Assembly (NCBI RefSeq): GCF_028618575.1 | Contig: NZ_JAQITA010000001.1 | Location: 124,001 to 188,000, forward strand | Origin: Bartonella sp. ML70XJBT.G | Lineage (GTDB): Bacteria; Pseudomonadota; Alphaproteobacteria; Rhizobiales; Rhizobiaceae | Length of the DNA: 64,000 nucleotides | Direction: 5' to 3' | Part shown: piece after piece, positions 28,498-38,064 of the stretch | How the letters are laid out: each line of letters opens with the position of its first letter | Numbering within the stretch: the first letter of the stretch is position 1 | The notes under the pieces: model-generated | Database searches by the model: none | What the model saw: only the letters and a program-made list of their open reading frames with translations | What the model was told of the DNA's origin: nothing | Translations under genes and position numbers: made by a program

Positions 28498-28800
28498 TTA
28501 TGCTGTAAAACAACGTTGTTTGAGGTGTTGTGATATAAGGCATGGAGGACTTTACAGATTCAGTATTTTTAGAGTGTATCGTACCCACTCAGGGTAGGAC
28601 GTGCTTGTCGAACCTTATGGAAGCGAACCATACGAATGGTCAGCAGGTGAAATCTGCCTAGATGAGGAGTCCGCAAGGAGTTCGATGGTTTTCAGGACTG
28701 GTATGGGTACGAATTTTCGTCAGTTGCAATGCGGAAAGAGATCAAGAGAGGAGAGCGGTTGTTATCGGTTTTTTGTTGGCAAAAAGCCGCTCTCCTTTTA
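28498..28800 (+). ncRNA. Candidate structured non-coding RNA, ending in a strong terminator
   Basis: No convincing protein frame is present, but the sequence folds well. TCGTACCCA (28579-28587) pairs with TGGGTACGA (28704-28712) over 9 bp. Inside, TCGAAC (28608-28613) pairs with GTTCGA (28680-28685), ACCAT/ATGGT forms a hairpin with a 4-nt loop (28627-28640), and GCAG/CTGC forms another (28643-28657). AGTCC (28668-28672) with GGACT (28695-28699) could add a pseudoknot. A terminator hairpin follows at 28750-28795. A relic of the same sequence lies at 39223-39460. I cannot place it in a known RNA family. The 5' end is uncertain, probably about 28550. Confidence 0.6.
28750..28799 (+). terminator. 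Terminator of the candidate RNA
   Basis: GGAGAGCGG (28750-28758) pairs with CCGCTCTCC (28787-28795). The inner arm also pairs (GGTTTTTTG with CAAAAAGCC), making one long stem, followed by TTTT. It lies between the plus-strand RNA locus and the 3' end of the minus-strand DUF1674 gene. Confidence 0.8.
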
Positions 28801-28819
28801 AGCAATGAAGATAGATTTT

Positions 28820-29035
28820 TTAAAAATCAATGGCGCGACCCTTAATTTCCCAATCGCCATAGCGTGAAGGATCTTTGCCACCACGCCCACCATTTTCTAA
28901 AGGTTTTTCTTCACTTTTCTCCTTTTTACGTCTTTCTTGCGCTTCTTTGAGGGCGCGTTGTGCTGCAGGGGAGAGGGATTGTTGTTTGTTGATGGTTGTC
29001 TTTTGTGTCTTTATTTTGTCATCTTTTTTGTCCAT
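28820..29035 (-). CDS. DUF1674 protein, SdhAF4-like succinate dehydrogenase assembly factor
   Basis: 71 residues: a Lys/Gln-rich N-terminal half, then the diagnostic C-terminal block NGGRGGKDPSRYGDWEIKG followed by RAIDF. That block is conserved in DUF1674 proteins, including mitochondrial SDHAF4, which binds the flavinylated SdhA subunit and promotes complex II assembly. The N-terminal half is variable in the family. The gene is divergent to htpX, separated by 83 bp. The sdhCDAB target genes lie 20 kb to the right. Confidence 0.88.
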   Translation of the reverse strand: MDKKDDKIKTQKTTINKQQSLSPAAQRALKEAQERRKKEKSEEKPLENGGRGGKDPSRYGDWEIKGRAIDF

Positions 29036-29118
29036 TTTACACCTATTCCATTGAAGAAGCAGAAAGAAAACCCCATCATATAATATTGATTGTATTTTAT
29101 CATGGAGTTTTTTGAGTC

Positions 29119-30156
29119 ATGAATATAATGCGTACTGCAATGCTTTTGGCTTTTATGACGGCTCTTTTTATGGGAGTTGGTTATCTTGTTGGAGGGGGCA
29201 GTGGTATGATCATTGCACTTTTGATGGCAAGTGGCTTAAACTTTTTTTCTTATTGGAATTCGGATAAAATCGTTTTGCGCATGTATGGGGCGCGTGAAGT
29301 TGATCAACATTCGTCTCCCGTTTATTATAAGATTGTAAGTGATTTAGCTAGACGAGCTTCTCTTCCTCAGCCAAAAGTTTATATTATCGATAATGCGCAG
29401 CCAAATGCTTTTGCTACGGGACGTAATCCTCAAAATGCGGCTGTTGCAGCAAGTACGGGATTGTTAAACACTTTGAGTGCAGAAGAGATTGCCGGAGTGA
29501 TGGCCCATGAGCTTGCCCATATTGAGCATCGTGACACTTTAACGATGACCTTGACGGCAACAATTGCGGGAGCGATCTCAATGCTTGGCAATTTCGCTTT
29601 TTTTACGGGCGGTCAGCGTCATTCTTCGGAGGGTTCTCACGGTGCTGGGGCAATCGGAGGGCTCATTGCTATGTTTGTGGCGCCTTTTGCGGCAATGTTG
29701 GTGCAAATGGCTATTAGTCGCACGCGTGAATATGCTGCGGATAGGCGAGGAGCTGAAATATGCGGTAATCCTTTATGGTTGGCTTCAGCATTGCGTAAAA
29801 TTGCAGGCGGTGGGCAGACGGTATACAATGAAGAGGCAGAACATCATCCGGCAACAGCACATATGTTTATTATCAATCCTTTGAGTGGTGAGGGAGCCGA
29901 TAGTCTTTTTTCTACCCATCCAGCGACGGCAAATCGTATTGCTGCTCTTTATCGGCAAGCCGAAGAGATGAAGGGAGAAATAACGGAAAATATGGGATGG
30001 AGTGAGGAAGGCGATTGGCATGAAAAAGGCAGAGGCTTTAAAGATTCTGATTCTGCTCTACGGACCAATGTTTTTGGCAATTCGGAAAAGAGTTCTTTTC
30101 AGCGTGTTAAAAAGCGCCCTTCTTGGCTTCATTATGAAGATTCAAAAAAGCCTTGA
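29119..30156 (+). CDS. htpX: Protease HtpX (membrane zinc metalloprotease, M48)
   Basis: 345 residues. Two N-terminal membrane segments come first, then the HEXXH zinc site in [12 protein letters not shown], two further hydrophobic segments, and the downstream zinc-ligand Glu region [15 protein letters not shown]. HtpX degrades misfolded inner-membrane proteins together with FtsH. The C-terminal extension of about 40 residues is polar. The start is ATG 29119; an ATG two codons later is equally possible. rsmB follows 33 bp later. Confidence 0.94.
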   Translation: MNIMRTAMLLAFMTALFMGVGYLVGGGSGMIIALLMASGLNFFSYWNSDKIVLRMYGAREVDQHSSPVYYKIVSDLARRASLPQPKVYIIDNAQPNAFATGRNPQNAAVAASTGLLNTLSAEEIAGVMAHELAHIEHRDTLTMTLTATIAGAISMLGNFAFFTGGQRHSSEGSHGAGAIGGLIAMFVAPFAAMLVQMAISRTREYAADRRGAEICGNPLWLASALRKIAGGGQTVYNEEAEHHPATAHMFIINPLSGEGADSLFSTHPATANRIAALYRQAEEMKGEITENMGWSEEGDWHEKGRGFKDSDSALRTNVFGNSEKSSFQRVKKRPSWLHYEDSKKP

Positions 30157-30189
30157 TTATTCAGCTTTTAAAGGAATAAAGGTGTTGTT

Positions 30190-31557
30190 TTGAAACACGA
30201 AAATGCGGGGCGTGTGTCCGAAAAAAATGTTCCAGGATTAGCTGTCCGGCGGGTATCTGTTCGTCTTCTCGGCGCGGTGCTTGATAAAAAGACCTCTCTT
30301 TCTGGTTTGATAGATAATGAACATGGACATCCACAATATTTAGGGCTTTCACAGCGAGATCGTGCCTTGTGTCGCGCTATTTTAGCAGCAGTGTTGCGTC
30401 ATCGCGGGCAGATTATGGCTGCTTTATCACGTTTTTTAGCACGTCCTTTGCCCTCACAAGCATTTGCATTGCAACATCTTTTGCATATCAGTGTGGCTCA
30501 AATTCTCTATCTTGATATTCCTGATCATGCTGTTATTGATTTGGCGGTGCGTGTGGCTAAACTTGATCCTCGTATGCGCCGGTTTTCAGGTATGGTCAAT
30601 GCTCTTTTACGCAATGTTGCACGTGATGCGGTATTTTTACGCCAACAACCTCCCAGCATTGAGGGGAGTCCAGCATGGTTTTCTGAGCTTTTAGTGTCAA
30701 CTTATGGAAAAGAAAAAGCTGAAAAGATTTTGGCAATTCAAAGTACTCTGCCTCCTCTCGATTTGACAGTGAAATCTGATAGCACGGTATGGGCTAAACG
30801 GCTTGGAGGTGTTGTTTTGCCCAATGGTTCTGTTCGGTTGAGCAGTGTGGATGGTTCTGTTGCTGATTTAGCAGGTTATGGAGAGGGTGCTTGGTGGGTT
30901 CAGGATTTTGCTGCGGCGTTGCCTGCTTGCTTGCTCGGCAATATTCAGGGTAAAAAGGTTGCCGATCTATGTGCAAGTCCTGGGGGAAAAACAGCACAAT
31001 TGGCTTTGCAAGGTGCTGATGTGACAGCCATCGAACTTTCTGCTAATCGGATAAAGCGTTTAAAGGAAAATATGGAGCGCCTTCATTTTTCCGTTTCTAC
31101 TTGGCAGGGGGATGTGAGAGATTTTCACTCCGAACAGCTTTTTGATGCGGTACTTCTTGATGCGCCTTGTTCTTCTACGGGAACAATACGTCGTCATCCA
31201 GATATTTTATGGACAAAATCAATAGATGATATCGCCAAATTGGCAGAACTTCAATATGATTTGCTTGTCGCAGCAATTGCTTTGGTCAAAAAGGGGGGGC
31301 GTATTGTTTTCTCCAATTGTTCTTTGGCAAAAGAAGAAGGTGAAGATCTCATCAAAAAACTTGTATCGACACGTAGTGACGTTGTTTTAGAGCCTATCCT
31401 TGCAGAGGAAATGGGTGTTATGGCGCATTTGCTCTCTGTTAAGGGTTTTTTGCGGACAACACCAGCAGATTTTTGTCATGAAAGCTGTGGGCGTGATCAC
31501 AACATCTTTTTAGGAATGGATGGTTTTTTTGCCGCACGCTTGCGAAAAGTGGCTTAA
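30190..31557 (+). CDS. rsmB: 16S rRNA (cytosine-C5)-methyltransferase, RsmB/Fmu family
   Basis: 455 residues: an N-terminal NusB-like helical domain (RDRALCRAILAAVLRHRG, DIPDHAVIDLAVRVAKL) and a C-terminal Rossmann methyltransferase with VADLCASPGGKTAQLAL. The two catalytic cysteines sit in DAPCSSTGTIRRHPDI and IVFSNCSLAKEEGED. RsmB makes m5C967 in 16S rRNA. The start is a TTG at 30190, chosen because no in-frame ATG precedes the NusB domain. htpX, this gene, the heparinase-like gene and purH follow one another as in other Rhizobiales. Confidence 0.88.
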   Translation: MKHENAGRVSEKNVPGLAVRRVSVRLLGAVLDKKTSLSGLIDNEHGHPQYLGLSQRDRALCRAILAAVLRHRGQIMAALSRFLARPLPSQAFALQHLLHISVAQILYLDIPDHAVIDLAVRVAKLDPRMRRFSGMVNALLRNVARDAVFLRQQPPSIEGSPAWFSELLVSTYGKEKAEKILAIQSTLPPLDLTVKSDSTVWAKRLGGVVLPNGSVRLSSVDGSVADLAGYGEGAWWVQDFAAALPACLLGNIQGKKVADLCASPGGKTAQLALQGADVTAIELSANRIKRLKENMERLHFSVSTWQGDVRDFHSEQLFDAVLLDAPCSSTGTIRRHPDILWTKSIDDIAKLAELQYDLLVAAIALVKKGGRIVFSNCSLAKEEGEDLIKKLVSTRSDVVLEPILAEEMGVMAHLLSVKGFLRTTPADFCHESCGRDHNIFLGMDGFFAARLRKVA

Positions 31558-31621
31558 TTAACGGTTCATTTACTAAAATGGCTGAAATTGTACGCGATTC
31601 GGTACAAATGGAGATGAGATT

Positions 31622-33319
31622 GTGGCGATTGCGTTAAAAGGTCCTCAGGTAAAGGCGTCGGATTTTGTCTATGGAGCACAGCAGTTTATACGGCGTTTAT
31701 GGGTTGGGCCACTGTTTCGTTGGCGCTTTTCGGGATTTCGTCCTCATCAAATTTTAGCTTATCCCATTGATTTGCATTTAGCTGATCCGGTGATGGCACA
31801 TGAATTTTACCATGGTCGTTTTGCTTTTGCGGGTCATGTGGTTCATTCTGGTGCGGTTTCCCCTTTTTCGTTAGTTCCTCCAATACCAGAATGGGAGGAG
31901 GCTCTTCATGATTTTCATTGGTTGCGACATATGGCAGCAGCTGGGAGCGATTTGGCAACAGCACATGCGCGCGCACTTTTAGAAGATTGGCTCGATCAAT
32001 GGGGCAAAAAAGTCAAGGGGCTTGTTTGGAGTGCACCAGTTGTAGCACGGCGTTTGATTTCGTGGATTTGTCATGCGAAAATGCTTTTACAAGGAGCAAG
32101 TGAACGGTTTGAAAAGCGCTTTTTGCGTAGTCTTGGTTTCCAATTTCGCTATTTGCGCGTCATCATTTTCAGTATGGAAAAAAATGATCAACGCTTACAA
32201 GCCGCAATTGCTTTAACATTTGCTTCTTTGGCTTTACCAGTTTCTGCTTCCATGAAAAAAAAGGCGCAAACCTTCCTTATTGAGGAGCTTTCATGCCAAA
32301 TTTTGATTGATGGTGGACATATTTCGCGTAGCCCTGTCATTTTGCTCCATTTGTTAGCAGATTTATTATCGCTACGTCAGCTTTTTATGCATAGCAATGA
32401 AACCGCACCACGTATTTTAATTGATTCTGTTGAACGTATGTTGCCGGCTTTGCGGTTTTTTATCCATGAAGATCAAACATTGGCGCATTTTAATGGGGTG
32501 GGTCCTCTTGTATCGCAACGATTATCGGCACTTTTAGAACTGGATGAGACAGCAGGGCATCCTTTTAGTTATGCACGCTATTCAGGATTTCAGCGTTTAC
32601 AAGCCAATCAAACGACAGTGCTTGCTGATACAGGAAAGTTTCCACCTCGTTCTGCTGCCGAGCACGCTGGTTCGGGGTGTTTATCTTTTGAAATGTCTTC
32701 ACAGGGAAGCCGCTTTATTATTAATACGGGCGTTAATCCTTATGGGCGTGAGGAATATCGACATTTAGGGCGCGTTACCGCTGCACACTCAACAGCAACC
32801 GTTAATGATTGGTGTGTGGGTGTTTTTCATAAAAAAAGAACGGGTGCTTCATTTTTGCTTGAGGGACCAACGGATGTGAAAGTGCGCCGTATAGAGGATT
32901 CCGAAAAGACTGGTTTTGTTGCTAGCCATGATGGTTATGTGCGACCTTTTCATCTTGTTCATGAGCGTGGTCTGATTTTAGCGACAAATGGCGATATAAT
33001 CGAAGGTTTTGACCGCTTTTTTACGCCAAATGAGAAGCTTGCAAAGAAAGGTAAGAAAATTCAAAGTGAACAAAATAGCGTTGCTATTCGGTTTCATCTT
33101 CACCCAAAAGTGGAAGTTAATTATGATGGTAAGCGTGTGCGTTTAGCTGTGGAGGGTGGACAAGTATGGTATTTTATATCGCCTGATGTAGATATTTGCC
33201 TTGAAGATTCAATTGATTTTGCTGAAGTAACAGGTCCGCAACGGACACAACAGATTGTGTTGTATTTTCGCCCCGCAATTCAAGAAAAAGTTCGTTGGCG
33301 TTTTCTTCGCTGTTCATGA
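31622..33319 (+). CDS. Heparinase II/III family protein
   Basis: 565 residues. The N-terminal two thirds are alpha-helical (HDFHWLRHMAAAGSDLATAHARALLEDWL; SWICHAKMLLQGA; DGGHISRSPVILLHLLADLL). The C-terminal third is a beta-rich heparinase II/III-like domain (GSRFIINTGVNPYGREEYRHLGRVTAAHSTATVND). No signal peptide is evident. Family members are polysaccharide lyases, but this rhizobial group beside rsmB and purH has no known substrate. The start is GTG 31622 with a gatgaga site. Confidence 0.85.
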   Translation: MAIALKGPQVKASDFVYGAQQFIRRLWVGPLFRWRFSGFRPHQILAYPIDLHLADPVMAHEFYHGRFAFAGHVVHSGAVSPFSLVPPIPEWEEALHDFHWLRHMAAAGSDLATAHARALLEDWLDQWGKKVKGLVWSAPVVARRLISWICHAKMLLQGASERFEKRFLRSLGFQFRYLRVIIFSMEKNDQRLQAAIALTFASLALPVSASMKKKAQTFLIEELSCQILIDGGHISRSPVILLHLLADLLSLRQLFMHSNETAPRILIDSVERMLPALRFFIHEDQTLAHFNGVGPLVSQRLSALLELDETAGHPFSYARYSGFQRLQANQTTVLADTGKFPPRSAAEHAGSGCLSFEMSSQGSRFIINTGVNPYGREEYRHLGRVTAAHSTATVNDWCVGVFHKKRTGASFLLEGPTDVKVRRIEDSEKTGFVASHDGYVRPFHLVHERGLILATNGDIIEGFDRFFTPNEKLAKKGKKIQSEQNSVAIRFHLHPKVEVNYDGKRVRLAVEGGQVWYFISPDVDICLEDSIDFAEVTGPQRTQQIVLYFRPAIQEKVRWRFLRCS

Positions 33320-33487
33320 GAACACAGTAATTCCTTTTTATAATGACTGATAAAATGGAGAGTTATTCTTTCTGTGTTAAAATAGAGAGATGCTATCCTT
33401 TTGGTGTATTTTAATAAAGGTCTGTGCTATGAACTTATAAGCTTATTTTACTTGAATTTTAACCATTTCACTTTTAGGATTCCTGTT

Positions 33488-35104
33488 ATGGGTGTTGTTG
33501 CAAAAAATTTTCCCATACCTGATCTTCATCAGGTTCGTCGTGTTCTTCTTTCTGTATCTGATAAAACCGGCGTGGTTGCCTTTGCACAAGCACTGCACGC
33601 TTATGGTGTTGAATTGATTTCAACAGGAGGAACCGCTAAAGCTTTGATGGCTGCCGGTTTACCGGTAAAAGATGTTGCTGAGATCTCAGGATTTCCAGAA
33701 ATCATGGATGGGCGCGTCAAAACACTCCATCCCTTGATTCATGGTGCTCTCTTAGGAGTCAGAGATGATCCTCATCATAAGAGTGCTATGGAGCAGCATG
33801 GCATTCGTGGAATTGATCTTTTGGTGGTGAATCTTTATCCTTTTGAAGAGACTGTTCAGTCAGGCGCTGATAGACAAACCATTCTTGAAAATATTGATAT
33901 TGGTGGACCAGCAATGATCCGTGCTGCGGCAAAAAATCATGCTTATACAGCTGTTATCACAGCGGTGGGTGATTATGATGTAGTCCTTGCTGAATTGAAA
34001 AAGCATAATGGGTGTTTAAGTTTAGCTCTGCGACAGCAGCTAGCGATGCGTGCTTATGCGCATACGGCTGGTTATGATGCAGCCGTGGCAGCGTGGTTTG
34101 CAAAGGATTTAAAAATTGAAACACCATCTTGGCAGAGTTTTTCTGGCAATCTTGAAACGGTTATGCGTTATGGGGAAAATCCGCATCAACAGGCAGCATT
34201 TTACCGTAATGGTGACAAACGTTTTGGTGTTGCAACCGCCAAGCTTTTGCAAGGCAAGGCACTCTCTTATAACAATATGAATGATACCGATGCAGCATTT
34301 GAATTGGTGGCAGAATTTGATCCCCAAAGGACTGCTGCTGTTGCGCTTATTAAACATGCCAACCCTTGTGGTGTTGCTGAAGGGCAGAGTTTGAAAGAGG
34401 CTTATTTGAAAGCTCTGATGTGTGATAGTGTTTCAGCGTTTGGCGGAATTGTGGCGTTAAATCAAACTCTCGATGCAGAATGTGCAGAGGAGATTATCAA
34501 AGTTTTCACCGAAGTGATTATTGCTCCTGATGCAACAATGGCAGCGCGTGAAATTATTGCAAGCAAGAAAAATCTTCGTTTGCTCATAACAGGTGGTGTT
34601 CCTGATCCTCGTGGTGGAGGGCTTCTTGCTAAAACGCTTGCGGGTGGAATTTTAGTGCAGTCACGTGATAATGTGGTGGTGGATGATCTTCAATTGCAAG
34701 TGGTGACAAAACGTGCACCAAGTCCAGATGAAATGCGTGATCTTCAATTTGCTTTTCGGGTCGCTAAACACGTCAAATCAAATGCTATTGTTTATGCAAA
34801 AAAGAGTGCAACCGTTGGAATTGGCGCGGGTCAAATGAGTCGTATTGATTCAGCAAAAATAGCTGCGCGTAAAGCTGAAGAAAGTGCAAGAATTGCCGGC
34901 TTAACACAATCTCTTGCTAAAGGGTCCGTTGTTGCATCGGATGCCTTTTTTCCTTTTGCAGATGGTTTATTGGCAGCTGCTGGTGCGGGTGCAACAGCAG
35001 TTATTCAACCAGGTGGCTCCATGCGTGATGAAGAAGTAATTGCTGCTGCTGATGCCCATGATTTAGCGATGGTTTTTACAGGCGTACGACATTTCCGCCA
35101 TTAA
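33488..35104 (+). CDS. purH: Bifunctional AICAR transformylase/IMP cyclohydrolase
   Basis: 538 residues from ATG 33488, which fits the family; an upstream in-frame start at 33401 would add 29 unrelated residues. The N-terminal IMP cyclohydrolase/MGS domain has [20 protein letters not shown] and [16 protein letters not shown]. The C-terminal transformylase has [23 protein letters not shown] and [10 protein letters not shown]. It performs the last two steps of IMP synthesis. A decayed copy of its last 40 or so codons lies just downstream. Confidence 0.95.
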   Translation: MGVVAKNFPIPDLHQVRRVLLSVSDKTGVVAFAQALHAYGVELISTGGTAKALMAAGLPVKDVAEISGFPEIMDGRVKTLHPLIHGALLGVRDDPHHKSAMEQHGIRGIDLLVVNLYPFEETVQSGADRQTILENIDIGGPAMIRAAAKNHAYTAVITAVGDYDVVLAELKKHNGCLSLALRQQLAMRAYAHTAGYDAAVAAWFAKDLKIETPSWQSFSGNLETVMRYGENPHQQAAFYRNGDKRFGVATAKLLQGKALSYNNMNDTDAAFELVAEFDPQRTAAVALIKHANPCGVAEGQSLKEAYLKALMCDSVSAFGGIVALNQTLDAECAEEIIKVFTEVIIAPDATMAAREIIASKKNLRLLITGGVPDPRGGGLLAKTLAGGILVQSRDNVVVDDLQLQVVTKRAPSPDEMRDLQFAFRVAKHVKSNAIVYAKKSATVGIGAGQMSRIDSAKIAARKAEESARIAGLTQSLAKGSVVASDAFFPFADGLLAAAGAGATAVIQPGGSMRDEEVIAAADAHDLAMVFTGVRHFRH

Positions 35105-35184
35105 TAGTTTTGGTAATTTTTCTTTCGAATAAGATCAGTGTTGCAAAGAGTTTGTTGTGTTGGCGTATTTGGCTATGAGCAGCT

Positions 35185-35335
35185 TGCTGGTAGAGGGGTG
35201 ACAGCAGTTATTCACCTAAGTGGACTAATGCCGTGATGAAGAGGTGATTGTGGCTTCTGATGCGTATGATTTAGCGATGGTTAAGTGTGCGACATTTCCG
35301 CCATTCATAATTTTGATGACGGTTCTTTTAAAACA
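35185..35335 (+). pseudogene. Decayed partial duplicate of the purH 3' end
   Basis: The sequence from ggtgacagcagttattca to gcgacatttccgccatt follows the purH end (gtgcaacagcagttattca to acgacatttccgccatt) in the same order and orientation. It includes the strings tgatttagcgatggtt and cgacatttccgccatt. Small deletions destroy the frame. It carries no function that I can see. Confidence 0.85.
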
Positions 35336-35465
35336 AGAGAAGTTTTAGATAATCTTCGTATGTTTGAAATGCATATCTGTTATGAGGTTATAACACGACT
35401 CTTTTTTATAATTTGCTTTATATTCACCCTCTAAAGAGGGTAACGTTAGGTTGGAGTAAAGAATT

Positions 35466-35618
35466 ATGAATATTTTGCGTTCTTATAGTAATTGGCGCCG
35501 TTATCGGCGGACAGTGAATGCGTTGAGTCATCTTTCAACATACGAACTTAATGATCTTGGTATTTGTCGTGGTGATATTGATTCAATTGCGCGGCGCCAT
35601 TCTTATAAATCTCTCTAA
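35466..35618 (+). CDS. DUF1127 small Arg-rich protein
   Basis: A 50-residue ORF read from the sequence: it starts MNILRSYSNWRRYRRTVNAL, continues LSTYELNDLGICRGDIDSIA, and ends RRHSYKSL. This is the DUF1127 (YjiS-like) pattern, in which LxxLxDxxLxDIGxxRxDI is the core; here the core is slightly divergent. Such proteins in alphaproteobacteria affect phosphate and carbon metabolism and RNA turnover. A ggttggag-like site precedes the ATG and a terminator follows. Confidence 0.85.
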   Translation: MNILRSYSNWRRYRRTVNALSHLSTYELNDLGICRGDIDSIARRHSYKSL

Positions 35619-35658
35619 AATTTGTTTATAATAGCATTTGAGCAGAGTCTTTAGTTTC

Positions 35659-35692
35659 GAGGAAAGCGGCGATAGGGCGCTTTCCTCTCTTT
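35659..35692 (+). terminator. Terminator after the DUF1127 gene
   Basis: GAGGAAAGCG (35659-35668) pairs with CGCTTTCCTC (35678-35687 region) around a short loop, followed by a T-rich tract. The remaining sequence to 35904 contains nothing I recognise. Confidence 0.8.
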
Positions 35693-35904
35693 GTGATATT
35701 ATCAAAAGAGAATGTATGAGCGAAGCATTTATGTGTTCGCCATAGTTTTTTCTTCGTGCTATTGTGAAAAGTGACTCTTATTAAAATTTTCAACACAACA
35801 GAGAAGAGGATATACTTTGTTGTGGAATTTGTGCTTCTTTAAAGCAAGGTTGTTGAACATTAACAGCACTGTTTTATGGTGTACGTATTTTGTTTATGTG
35901 TTTT

Positions 35905-36690
35905 TTAGCTTTTTTGCCTCAGCAGAAAAAGAGAGCCACCTAGAACACCAGCAGCTAAGATAAACCATGTAATAGCGTAGACAAGATGATTGTTTCGAAA
36001 TTGCACAACCGTGAGACCAGCAACGGGGAGGTTTCCTTGTGGGGCTGTTTTCTTCCCGGCGTCAATGAAATAAGGTGCAACAGTGGATAAACCAAGTTTC
36101 TCTGCCATAGCAGGAAGTTCACGCGTGTACCATAAATTCTTGTCCGGATTATTTTTGCGCGGAAAAAAGCCATTTTTTTCACTCATGCGCAATAAACCTA
36201 CGATTGTGGTTTGTTTTGTCTCTGTGCCAGAATCCTGATGAGGTGGTGCATTTGTTTGTGATGTTTTTGAATTTTGGAAGTCATGACGAGCATCCATGGG
36301 AATAAAACCACGATTGACAAAGGTCACGCTATTATCAGCTGTTTTTAAAGGGGTCAAAACCCAGTAGCCCGTGGTATTTTGAGCAACAGCAATAACCAGA
36401 ATATTTTTATCTGTTAAAAATTTTCCTGTGATAATGACAGGACGATATTCGTCTTTCTCAAAAGTCGTCTCGGCCCATTGATTTTGAGGCGGGGCTTTTA
36501 TGGGAGGCAAATGAACACGTTTATTGGCACTCATGATAAGATTTGTTTTCCAGTTTAATCGTTGTATTTGCCATACACCTAATGCACTAAAGAGAAGAAA
36601 AAAACACATGCATAATATGCCTAACAAAAGTGAAGAAAAACGAATAGATTTTTGTTGAGGCTCTGTCATGGAGGAGGCTGTTTTGTTCAT
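35905..36690 (-). CDS. SURF1-family cytochrome oxidase assembly protein
   Basis: 261 residues with the SURF1 layout. A membrane segment lies near residues 20-40 (LLGILCMCFFLLFSALGVWQIQRL, where GxWQxxRxxWK is the family start motif). A periplasmic domain follows, with VNRGFIP and NLWYTRELPAMA, and a second membrane segment lies near the C-terminus (HLVYAITWFILAAGVLGGSLF). SURF1 assists heme a insertion into terminal oxidases. No oxidase genes are adjacent here. Confidence 0.9.
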   Translation of the reverse strand: MNKTASSMTEPQQKSIRFSSLLLGILCMCFFLLFSALGVWQIQRLNWKTNLIMSANKRVHLPPIKAPPQNQWAETTFEKDEYRPVIITGKFLTDKNILVIAVAQNTTGYWVLTPLKTADNSVTFVNRGFIPMDARHDFQNSKTSQTNAPPHQDSGTETKQTTIVGLLRMSEKNGFFPRKNNPDKNLWYTRELPAMAEKLGLSTVAPYFIDAGKKTAPQGNLPVAGLTVVQFRNNHLVYAITWFILAAGVLGGSLFLLRQKS

Positions 36691-36825
36691 GATAATGCTT
36701 CCCTTTAGAGGAGATCGTAACTATTCTTTTAGCATGCTAAAGGTTAAAAAAAAATATTTTCTGTATCTTTATAGGGAAAGAGAGCAAATGAGATGATAAG
36801 AAACGCAAAAGATTTTACAAAAGAC

Positions 36826-36854
36826 TTGACCTTTTGGTATCGACACCCTATTAA
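36826..36854 (+). promoter_or_regulatory. Predicted sigma-70-type promoter of rpmB
   Basis: TTGACC (36826-36831) and TATTAA (36849-36854) are separated by 17 bp and lie about 110 bp ahead of the rpmB ATG. It is the only good match in this gap. Confidence 0.6.
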
Positions 36855-36967
36855 AAGCACACCTTCCCAATAATTCCATTTAAGGGGGTGTTGTGCGCTC
36901 TTTGCGTCCATTCTGTTGTATGGGTATTGGGATTTTAAGAGTTTTTCAGAGTTTAAAGGTGAAGTTT

Positions 36968-37273
36968 ATGTCTCGTGCTTGCGAATTGACAGGAAAAGCA
37001 GTTCTTTATGGCAATAATGTTAGCCACGCGAACAATAAAACCCGTCGTCGTTTTTTACCAAATCTTTGCAATGTGACATTGATTTCGGAAGTGTTACAGC
37101 AAAATTACCGTTTGCGTGTTTGTGCAAGCGCTTTGCGTTCTGTGGAGCATCGCGGTGGCTTGGATGGTTTTTTGCTTAAAGCCGATGATAAAGAGTTGTC
37201 ACAACGGGCGCGTTTGCTAAAGCGTCAAATCATTAAGAAAAAAGCTGAACAAAAGGCTGAACAGGCGGCGTAA
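36968..37273 (+). CDS. rpmB: 50S ribosomal protein L28
   Basis: 101 residues from ATG 36968, beginning [20 protein letters not shown], with [11 protein letters not shown] and [13 protein letters not shown], all standard L28. The frame is open upstream to 36893, but those 25 codons are not part of the family. An aaaggtgaag ribosome site lies ahead of ATG 36968. The C-terminal Lys/Ala tail is usual for alphaproteobacteria. Confidence 0.96.
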   Translation: MSRACELTGKAVLYGNNVSHANNKTRRRFLPNLCNVTLISEVLQQNYRLRVCASALRSVEHRGGLDGFLLKADDKELSQRARLLKRQIIKKKAEQKAEQAA

Positions 37274-37359
37274 TGAGCTTTGTTTATAACATGCTCGGTT
37301 GTTTTTGCCTCGGTTGTTTTTGCATTGTATAGAGGTATTGTCTTCTCATTTTATAGTTT

Positions 37360-38064
37360 TTGATTGTTGATTTGATTGGTTCTATACCTCAGGTTAAAGA
37401 AATGTTTTTAGCACGCGATTTTTTATTAGCACGGCAAGAGAGAAGGTATATTGCTTTTTCGATCCTTGCCATGTGTGTTGCTGTGACTGCCTCTAATATT
37501 TTGGTGCAATATCCTGTTTATTGGTTCGGTCTAAATGAACTGCTGACTTATGGTGCTTTTACCTATCCCTTTGCTTTTTTGATTAACGATTTGACCAATC
37601 GTTTTTATGGTCCAGTTGCTGCGCGACGTGTGGTTTATGCTGGTTTTTTCGCTGGTGTTTTTGTTTCTTGGATTTTGGCGACACCACGGCTTGCAATTGC
37701 CTCGAGTTTAGCATTTTTATTTGGGCAACTTCTTGATATTGTTGTTTTTACTCCTTTGCGGCGTAAGGTATGGTGGCAAGCCCCTTTAGCAGCAGCATTG
37801 GTGGGCTCGGCTTTAGATACAGTTGTGTTTTTTGCTCTTGCTTTTTCTTGCTCTTTTGCCTTTATCGATCAGATGACTGGTTATGCTGATAGTTCAATTG
37901 TAGAGAGTACTCTTTGGGGAGGTGTTGAGATTCCTGTTTGGCTTTCCCTTGCTTGTGGCGATTTTTTTATAAAAATTATTATGAGTTTGTTTATGTTAAT
38001 CCCTTATGGAACAATCCTTAGCGCTGTGAAAATGCCTCTTTATCATAGCCATATAAGGAGATGA
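37360..38064 (+). CDS. Queuosine-precursor transporter, YhhQ/VUT family
   Basis: Up to 234 residues with about six membrane segments. NILVQYPVYWFGLNELLTYGAFTYPFAFLINDLTNRFYG is the diagnostic YhhQ block, including Asp and Asn in the membrane, and GSALDTVVFFALAF and GDFFIKI follow. YhhQ imports preQ0/preQ1, so the organism probably salvages queuosine precursors. The outer start is a TTG at 37360; ATG 37402, 14 codons later, is at least as likely. Confidence 0.85.
   Translation: MIVDLIGSIPQVKEMFLARDFLLARQERRYIAFSILAMCVAVTASNILVQYPVYWFGLNELLTYGAFTYPFAFLINDLTNRFYGPVAARRVVYAGFFAGVFVSWILATPRLAIASSLAFLFGQLLDIVVFTPLRRKVWWQAPLAAALVGSALDTVVFFALAFSCSFAFIDQMTGYADSSIVESTLWGGVEIPVWLSLACGDFFIKIIMSLFMLIPYGTILSAVKMPLYHSHIRR

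Noticed and set aside
28658-28690. Hammerhead-ribozyme-like string (gatgag followed by a ggagtccgcaagga stem) in the candidate RNA
   Set aside because: The exact core CUGAUGA and the GAAA partner are not present, and the global fold drawn from perfect helices does not fit a hammerhead.
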